Below are positions 56,769 to 64,000 of a stretch of DNA of 64,000 nt, piece by piece. Source of the stretch: Collybiopsis luxurians FD-317 M1 (lineage: Eukaryota; Basidiomycota; Agaricomycetes; Agaricales; Omphalotaceae); the NCBI GenBank assembly GCA_000827265.1, contig KN834791.1, positions 159,445 through 223,444 on the forward strand, in the 5' to 3' direction. The first letter of the stretch is position 1. Every line of letters starts with the position of its first letter. The position numbers and the translations under genes are program-made. The notes under the pieces are model-generated. The model was not told where the DNA came from. It saw nothing but the letters and a program-made list of their open reading frames with translations, and did no database searches.

Positions 56769-57199
56769 GGCCGCGGGGAGGTCCTCAGAAACTTAAGCCC
56801 GGACGTTCTTATATGCGTCTTGGAGAGAATGAAAGATTGCCCTGAGAAATTTAATTATATGGCGATCTATTACCGAGATGTTCCCCGGAGCCGTCCGATT
56901 GTATCTCGGTGCTATTTTAGCCTTCTTCTCCTGCTAAACTTGGAGTGGGAGGAGTGAGAATGAACATTGAAATGGTCTTGTACGCGTCTTTCTTGGCTAG
57001 TACGCGTCTGCTGTCGCTCATGTGGCGGAATATCGCGTCTTCTGATTCCTTCATTCTCATACAGCCACAAACACCCCGGCGCTGATGCTGTGGCCTTAGC
57101 TCGTCTTACGGTATATCAAACTCTCCGAAACATGACAGCAAGTAGCTTTCTATTAAAGCGATTAGACTTGAAAACTGCTGTATAAAGTACCATTCCATT
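56769..57199. other. Spacer, no gene
   Basis: 430 bp upstream of the GT90 gene and downstream of the inositol monophosphatase gene, both minus strand. Short + strand frames only, without motifs. Confidence 0.4.
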
Positions 57200-58710
57200 C
57201 TACATTGGACGTTCATAGTTTAATCTCTCAGTCCGTTTCCATACCTCCCGCACTAAAGCTTCTTGCTGTGTTCTGGGTAATTTACCATCTTCGTCCGTAG
57301 AACAAGCACGTATAGCGAGGTACCTGGCGCCAAGAGAATTATTATAAGCGATTTAATACTTTATGAATAAAGGAACGTGCCGTCGTCCACCAAGATTGGC
57401 CATTGGAATGGGCTCCGTGTCGGATATGCCGAGTGGAGGATTAGAATCAACTACAATACCACCTGTCTGAAGCAGGATCGCCTGACTCAAAGAAATTAAG
57501 GTTCACCACTTGATGAACAAAAAATGACTTGCCATCGCCCCACATACGTCCCACTCCCAACAACCAGCTTCGAACATGATATCCCCTCGAATTGATTTTT
57601 CAGCTGTTTTGACTCATTCGTGAAAATTGGTGAGATTACCTTGACCCGAAGCAACATACACCATGTCCATTGTAGAGCTTCCTAGACTGCGGATACCATG
57701 AACCATACCACCTTTGCCACCTCTTCCTCCAATTTCGGTAGCCATATTGACAAAGTTTGTAGATTTCTTGGTCAAATTGGACTGAGGCGAGTCGCGACGG
57801 TCTTTTCCCCATTCACCGAAGAACAAGCATCTATTTGGTCGATGGTAACGACAATTCAGGCATTAGAGGTAGTCCGACGGCGACTTACCCCTTCGGCGCA
57901 TCCTTTGGTAAAGGGGGAGGAGGCGATATGATGGGCAAGTTTGTGATGGGTCCCGTAATCCCGTACTCGGACATCCATGCCCCGCCTTCAGGATGATTGA
58001 TAGCCGAATAAAGAGTCCCTGTATGTGGCGCTGTTAACACGCGTCGTACTTTAACATGAGACACAAAAGTTTACCATGTCCTCCCAGGAAAGGCGCAAAG
58101 ACAACCCCGACAGTTGGAATTGAAGCGATGCAGAATCCGATGGATATGGCGGTCATCGGGACTAGATATTCAAACACTGAGTACTCTAGCATACCAATGG
58201 CAAGACGTGAACACTGACACATGTGGACCATATTGACGGTCCCGTCAATTGGGTCAACGATCCTACCGGTGATCAGGGCCAGATTCAGAAAAAAGCCATG
58301 AAGGGCAGAGGTACCATGTTGGACCGTCCTTCAACAAGAAACGTTTCTCTTCTCCAGCAGAATACGATTCTTCACCGATGAACTGTTGGCAATCGCAATC
58401 ATTTCCGGTAATACGGAGGCATCATGATATTTACTAACAGCATGACTAGGATATTCAGCAAAAATAGCATCCCTAATGAGTCAATTTTAGTGTTAATTTC
58501 TGAATGATAGATATGCGTATACCTGATCAGTTTCTCCACTCCCTCATCTGCCGCTGTTACGAGGTCTACAGAATTTAATTTTTCTCTGGTGGCAAGGGTT
58601 TGGGCCTGACGGCGGCGAGATTGATCCCCTCTAAGATACTCCCCAGCGCGTCGTGCTAGATTACACGCAAAGTCGTGAAGCTTCTGCAGCTCAGAGATTG
58701 AGAATGACAT
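57200..58710 (-). CDS. Inositol monophosphatase
   Basis: A magnesium-dependent, lithium-sensitive phosphatase of the IMPase superfamily (myo-inositol-phosphate to inositol). The start at 58710 reads MSFSISELQKLHDFACNLAR. Exons join in phase to give DLVTAADEGVEKLIR, DAIFAEYPSHA then FIGEESYSAGEEKRFLL (the GEE metal site), GPTW then IVDPIDGTVNMVHM (the DPIDGT metal signature), and TAISIGFCIASIPTVGVVFA. Further on come NMATEIGGRGGKGGMVHGIR, CWEWDVCGAMAILLQTGG (the third metal/phosphate site), SDTEPIPMANLGG and a stop at 57200-57202. About nine exons separated by short introns. All three metal-binding motifs are present, so it should be active. The exact substrate is inferred from the family. Confidence 0.88.
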
Positions 58711-59168
58711 GGAGGAAGGAAAAAAGAAAATGCGAAAAGGGTTGGATAAGGTCCGGGCCGGATACGGTGTAATGATCAACGCGACGCGAGCGCGTCTCTC
58801 AAGCGTCTCCCGCGTCTCATCATCTCACCTGTCCCCCAATTCGTCCACAAGTCTCTCGCCATTCTATATATAACTCGAAAATTTAAAACTTTCACGCTAC
58901 ATACATTCTTGTCAATTGTTGTATAGTTTGGATTGCATCAATCAAGTTACTTGAAAATCTATCATACGACGGGACCACGCTATGCAGATTGATTTATATA
59001 TCTACTCCTCGCCAGAACTTTCCTACCTTTGATTGTGGGCGAAGCGCCCATGTAGATCTATACTGTGTTTCTCAGTGGTTACGAGGTTTGATTCTACAAT
59101 ACATACCAGTTATAGACTTTCGGTATCAATCAAAGGTCAAACATCTTCTCTCTCATTTCTTTACCACC
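58711..59168. promoter_or_regulatory. Divergent promoter region, IMPase and EF-hand gene
   Basis: 458 bp between the divergent starts. TATATATAA near 58864-58872 could serve as a TATA element for the + strand gene. An open frame from 58989 runs in phase with the EF-hand gene, so a start upstream of 59169 cannot be excluded, but the Met at 59169 has the better context (ACCACCATGAG). Confidence 0.4.
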
Positions 59169-62100
59169 ATGAGCTCGACAGCCTTTCAAATTCCTCAGCG
59201 TCCCTACGCCAACGGAGGTCGCATAAAAGGCTCCGCTTCGATGGATTCCTTTGTCGATTTTGATATGAATAGCGATGAGCAGCGTCCTCCCAACCATAGA
59301 AAGGGTTTCTCTTCTCCGCTTGCACTTTTCAGACACCGGAAGAAGTCTACAGGAGATACTCGAGAGAAGCCTCCTCCTCCTCCTACCTCTTCTAGTCGTC
59401 AACTCTATAGTGTCCGCAGTGCCGAATCCTTCAACTATGATCACGATTCGTCGGTCAGAACGTCTCATCCACGCGCTCTCCCACCCTTACCGCGTTCAGA
59501 ACCCAACACCGCCTCAGTACCGAATTCGAATTCAAGCTCTCCTGGGCCACAGGGAACATACGGTGCGTTCACATCCATGCGTTGTTCTCAATCGTTGCCG
59601 AGTCATTCCCACTCATCTCGCTTCTTCTCCCTTAGCCCCCCTACGCTTGAGCCCCGAGGCCAGCGTCACTGAATTTGGCATCAATGACATGAAACCATCA
59701 TGGCAGCCCCAAGTCAAACCCAGATATGACGGTCTACCTTACAATCAACAGCAACCTTTGCCGCCATTGCATGCCAATCATGGTTCTCCCGTCCAATATC
59801 CGGCACCTCCGCCGCCGCCGCAACAACCCGAGGGCGCCATAGATGCAGCACTGCAAAGGGAAGGTCAAGCGGTCCTGGACGAATCGCGGATGCTCGACAG
59901 GGATGTCGCTCCTGACCTTTTTGCGGCTGAAGGTCTCAGTCTCGTGGTAACTCAGAAGCATCATAAACAGTCTGTGGACAATATCAGTATGTGTTTGATA
60001 GTTTCATTAATCGATGGACAAAGATGCATCTTACCATGCATTTGACTTCAGAAAAGATGGCATTGGGCGGAGCACTACACTTGAAAGAAGCAGAAGAAGC
60101 GCTGGGTGCTTTCACTTCAAGTACGTACTTTATGCAGGTCTTTGCAACTGAACGGGCAACTCAGTTAGCTTCTCTCAGGTGAATTTTTTACGGAGGGCAA
60201 AGACATAGCTGAAACCCTTTTGGAACCTGCTAAAGACATGATTGAAATCCTTGACGGACTCACTCCTTACCTACCAATGCTAATTGTGAGTTTTTCACGA
60301 TTCTCAAGTCCGTGAAGCGATACGTCTAATCACGCTTTTACCCTTTAGGTTGCCAAGGCGGCTTTTGTTGTAAGCATAAGCAACTTATACGAAAACGCAG
60401 TAGTTTCTTATCTCTTTCCTGCAGCTGATCGTCTCAAAGGAGATGGATCGCAAAACGAACAAACAGAACTTGGTACAATTTCAATCCTGAATTGATCTGA
60501 TTATATCTTCTGATACTTCTGATATCTCATAGCAATTGGGCCTTCTTACCATTGTACGTGGTAGACAGACTGAAAAGCCCGAAACAATCTCATTTGCTCT
60601 TTGAAGACTAAATTCTGGTATACTCTATGCGATGTCAACGTAATATTCAATATAAACGAGAAATCGAAAAACTACCAAGACTTTAAAGAGCTCGTGGACA
60701 CGGTACGTCTCACCAGAACTCATCGACCACTGGCCTTTAACTTTCGCTCTTTCGCTAGGTCGTGGCTAAGATGAAGGAATTTGGGAACTTTCAGAGACTC
60801 TACTACAAACATGGTCATATTGGTAAAACCTCTTTTTAGTTCCCGTCTTCCGGTTAGATTTTTGACTCCTTGGTTCTTGACTCCTGTAGCACAGTCAATG
60901 AGAGCGACGAAGTATAAAGCGGAGATCCAAGTCTTCCTCGACGCGTTCAAGGATTTCAAAGATCAACTGCAGCAAATCCTTACTCGATTTTCCGCTCTGA
61001 CGATCAACAACGTTGATAGAAAAGCCGATGCAATGGACCAGAAGTTGAACACGGTCATCGAGATATTACTACGGCAGCAATCACCTGTGGAGCAGCGTAT
61101 CCAGGCGAGGATCGAGGCTTATGGCGGTGAAGAGAAGGCTTTCCAGGTGGGTGCATTTATTATTATGATTTTGATTGTTCCTTGGGGCGTCGATGGGTTA
61201 CTGATAACTTTGTTGACCATAGAACTCGCACTTCCTGAACGAGGTTTCAGAAAGCGAGTTTGGCGTGAAAGCTTCTCCAGAATTGAAGTCTATTCTGCGA
61301 GAAGATTTGAAAAGTCAGCTCAGCGCGAATGAGTGAGTTCTGTCATAAAATTTTTTTCCTTCCATCGAAAATTAAGTCCCTTTTCAAAGGGCCATGTTCA
61401 AGCTTCAGTTTGAACAAACTGAACGAGAACTTAAACATGCCATAGGACAAAGTACAGAAGCTATCTTTGAAAAGGTTGGCTAGCTCACCTTTCGGCCTAC
61501 TTTGCATTGTAATAATGAACGCCGTGTTAGCTGGATTCTGGCCCTCATGAACTCATTCAAGACAAAGATATCCAGCAAATATGGAAAGGTGGGTCGTTCA
61601 ATCCATCGCCCTGATACCTAGGCGGATTTCTGATGCATTTCTTACAGATATGGTGTGTGTCAAATAATTTCTGCGTTCATTCATCCTTGACTGAGATCCC
61701 CAAAGAAATGGCGGCTAAGTTGTAAAACTCGCCACTTCGTAGACGGTGAGTAGATTTGGATTATATCCATCACAGGTACTCATTCTTCTTCCCAGCACTG
61801 CATCATTACTACGCGGAGAAGTTTTCGGAACATCGAAAGAAGAGAGGAGAACCGCACCCGGACCAATGGACGCTCAAGTTTATTGGTCGAGTCATATGTG
61901 AGCGATGAATTGGTTTAGGATCGCAGCCTTACTCACCCGAGTGTAGTCCAACCAACTGTTGGTGACGCTATCGATTCAGATGGAAGCGGATATGTATCGA
62001 TAGATGAAGTCAACCGGTTTACTGCACACCTTCCTCGAGATTCAGAAAACGGCCGTACTTGGAGTATCCCCGTCTTTCTGGCACAGTAAGTCTTTCTTCC

Positions 62101-63760
62101 GTTTATGAACTGCTAGACGGCTGCTAAACTTTTGCAAACCTAACCTAGTGCGGCAGCGGGGTGGTATCTGAATTCACTTCAGTAGGCAAATCACACCTTA
62201 CGCCAATACTTTGTCCTAATTGTATTTTCGTCTTTTTTAGCTACCGTGAACAGTGCATGGTGATTTTTTCTTGCTCCTTTGTACATTTTCCTTTTACTTA
62301 TCATTTTTCGACAGGATTTTCTCCGAAAAATCGAGCAAAATGCCAAGCAAATGCTTCCCCCCAATCGCAAGCACCTGCGCCCATACTTTCAAAATAGCTG
62401 CCTGCCGGAGATATGGTACATAGTAGACTCCCTGAATACCAATACGTTCAAATATCAGCAAGAGGACTTGCGGAGCGAGTTTGAGATTTTGGCCCGCTAC
62501 CGACAGAGCATAATGAAGGATCTCCACAATCATCTACAGAACAACCTTTCGAACGTAAAATTTAGACTGCAGGGACCCGAAGAGGTGAAGGCAGTCATGG
62601 GCACCTCTCGTTATGAAGCGGTGAGCAACAGTTCTGCTCCCATCGTAGAATATTCCCATTAAAGGACACTGTAGCTGGTACTTCCCCTTCTGACGATTAT
62701 TCTTGAGCGCCACTCAAGAATTATTGAAACGGCGCACAATCTAGTCCTATCAGAAAGGGAATTTCATGACATGACTATTTGTCTGCAAAGCGTGGCCTCT
62801 GCGTTTGCGAAACGATACAGTGTTCTTACGGAGGGCTGGAGGCAACAGCGATTTGACGTTCCACTGCAAGTATCTTCTTTCAGTTATGGGATATTCGTCA
62901 ACTGGCATACACACTTCCAATCAGTAAGTAGTACTCACGATTGTGGCAGAGCTTTTTTCCTGATCAGTATTGGGCATGCAGACAACATACGATGAGGAAT
63001 ACCCAGAATTACACATGGAATATACTCATGAGGCTGGAACCTCCTCTCAGTCCGAGTCTCGTGGTCCTGGCCCTGCGAAGGATCTACTTACATATCCTCT
63101 TCCCGTTCAACCTAGTGCAGATGAGCTCTGGAGGCTCCGATCATCTATCAGAACTCGCAACATAAAGCGGGACGATGCAAAAGCAAGAGAGCGATACGGA
63201 AATCTCGTCCAGCGCGTGAAGGTGCTTTGATTTCATCTCAGTGATAATTGAATTCTGCTAATGTAACGTTCTCGCTAGTCGAAGCGATTGAATCGTCTGA
63301 GTATGAACGTTCCCAAAGTAAGCGTTTCTCCATGGTGCAATAATTAGGTTATTGGTTAATCATTTGTTTGATCAATCAGAGTCCTTCGATCAAGAGCCCT
63401 ACAATTCGGATAGATGGCGATAGTCATAGACTGTTCGAGGCTTCGGCACCCAGTCCTACCCACCACAAGCCTCGTCCAAACTCTTCCCTCAGTACTTACC
63501 AGTTTGAATTCGATGACCCAGATGGGGTTCTCCGGTCAATAAACGATGGATATGCTTCGGGCGACTCATCAGAATTACCTGATATAACCTATACAAAGGT
63601 ATGTTCATGAGTTGAAGTCGAAGGTGCAGGAATTTACAGCTGATTTTAGGGCAAAATCCTCACATTGGACGATAGAATACGGTCGGTAGAGGAGGAGCTC
63701 AACAGTATGAAGAACATGCTTGCTCAATTATTGGCTTTGTCAAAGCAGCAAGGACAGTAA
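59169..63760 (+). CDS. Large EF-hand hypothetical protein
   Basis: A protein of about 1,100 residues from a family common in Agaricomycetes; its function is unknown. The N-terminus (MSSTAFQIPQRPYANGG) is disordered and Pro/Ser-rich. Helical segments follow: AETLLEPAKDMIEILDGLTP, KADAMDQKLNTVIEILLRQQ and RELKHAIGQSTEAIFEKLDS. Near 61965-62030 lies a canonical EF-hand loop, DSDGSGYVSIDE, with D, D, S and E at positions 1, 3, 5 and 12. Later come SCLPEIWYIVDSLNT, SRIIETAHNLVLSEREFHDM, and a C-terminal coiled coil DRIRSVEEELNSMKNMLAQL, stop at 63758-63760. At least 14 exons are needed; some small ones between 60180 and 60760 and near 61480-61800 are approximate. Calcium binding by the single EF-hand is plausible but unproven. 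Confidence 0.75.
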
Positions 63761-63836
63761 AACTATGTACTAATCTATACCAATATTATGCATATACCCA
63801 CATTTAGGTTCGTTTTCGCTCGAAAGAAGGCGCGCT

Positions 63837-64000
63837 TTATGCTGCTCCAGTTGTGCCGGAGATAGATTTGAAACTTTGCTGAAATGGTGAACCTAGAGCA
63901 GGAGTTGTGCCCGGAGAAACGTAGTACCGTCTGCGCTTCAAGAAGGAGACTTCGAAGATGCTGCGATATTCTTGGGCGAGTTGGTTCTTCTCGCATTCTC
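63837..64000 (-). CDS. 3' end of an unidentified gene, cut by the window edge
   Basis: On the minus strand one frame is open from the right edge to a TAA at 63837-63839 and reads NQLAQEYRSIFEVSFLKRRR, then YYVSPGTTPALGSPF and SISGTTGAA. It looks like a natural C-terminus, convergent with the EF-hand gene (77 bp between the stops). Too little is visible to assign a family. Confidence 0.45.
   Translation of the reverse strand, partial: ECEKNQLAQEYRSIFEVSFLKRRRYYVSPGTTPALGSPFQQSFKSISGTTGAA

Noticed and set aside
28781..58710. A quinate/shikimate-type cluster linking the TIM-barrel protein and the inositol-monophosphatase-like enzyme
   Set aside because: The two genes are 27 kb apart with unrelated genes between. 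No dehydroquinase, quinate dehydrogenase or transporter is present, and the phosphatase looks like ordinary IMPase.
1..64000. CRISPR array, defence island, prophage or operon
   Set aside because: The window is intron-rich fungal DNA. The repeats seen are tandem minisatellite-like or dispersed, without regular spacers.

Overview
The window is nuclear DNA of a filamentous basidiomycete, most likely an Agaricomycete (mushroom-forming fungus). The genes are split by many short GT-AG introns (about 45-130 nt). They include families typical of that group: a DUF6533 membrane protein, a pair of multi-pass membrane proteins with WRAW and LLIESGAIYC motifs, a family-90 glycosyltransferase, and a Zn2Cys6 transcription factor. 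There is no operon logic. Genes sit on both strands with short divergent or convergent spacers. No tRNA, rRNA or CRISPR array could be supported.

Layout. 0-10.3 kb is an ordinary gene-rich stretch: DUF6533 membrane protein (+), secreted PI-PLC-X-like protein (+), lactonase-type beta-propeller (-), proteasome beta-4/PSMB2 (-) and, divergently, the mRNA-export factor GLE1 (+). 10.5-16.2 kb holds an RS-rich protein, a large unrecognised gene, and then a 5'-truncated but still open second copy of the RS gene's 3' half. 16.2-27.2 kb is AT-rich and gene-poor. Two diverged copies of one membrane-protein gene face each other tail to tail across a 5.4 kb gap with degraded, transposon-like coding relics. 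27.2-30.2 kb: SKI8 (+) and a xylose-isomerase-like TIM-barrel protein (-), convergent. 31.7-39.7 kb contains three relics of one small gene family (two with clear coding damage), another relic with an 11-bp tandem duplication, a large Zn2Cys6 transcription factor (-) and an F-box-like gene (+) whose start lies only 40 bp from that of the factor. 40.6-43.7 kb: a second lactonase paralogue and the conserved kinase-scaffold Mo25. 45-51 kb: a kinase with divergent catalytic motifs, then a WD40 gene with a nonsense codon in a four-copy repeat, arranged head to head with a partial inverted copy. 51-54.4 kb is poorly coding, with a 124-bp tandem repeat. 54.5-63.8 kb: GT90 glycosyltransferase (-), inositol monophosphatase (-), a long EF-hand protein (+), and the 3' end of one more gene at the right edge.

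How the genes relate. GLE1 (mRNA export), SKI8 (cytoplasmic mRNA decay), PSMB2 (proteolysis) and Mo25 (polarity kinase scaffold) are core housekeeping genes. The rest is accessory, and I see no metabolic pathway linking neighbours. The strongest theme is local duplication followed by decay: five paralogue sets lie within 64 kb (lactonases, RS protein, membrane proteins, small D-D-H-I family, WD40). I did not find a clear new defence or mobile system. The most unusual loci are the head-to-head WD40 arrangement and the small decaying family at 31.7-39.7 kb. Exon boundaries were inferred by eye from frame continuity and splice signals; coordinates give the span from start to stop including introns.
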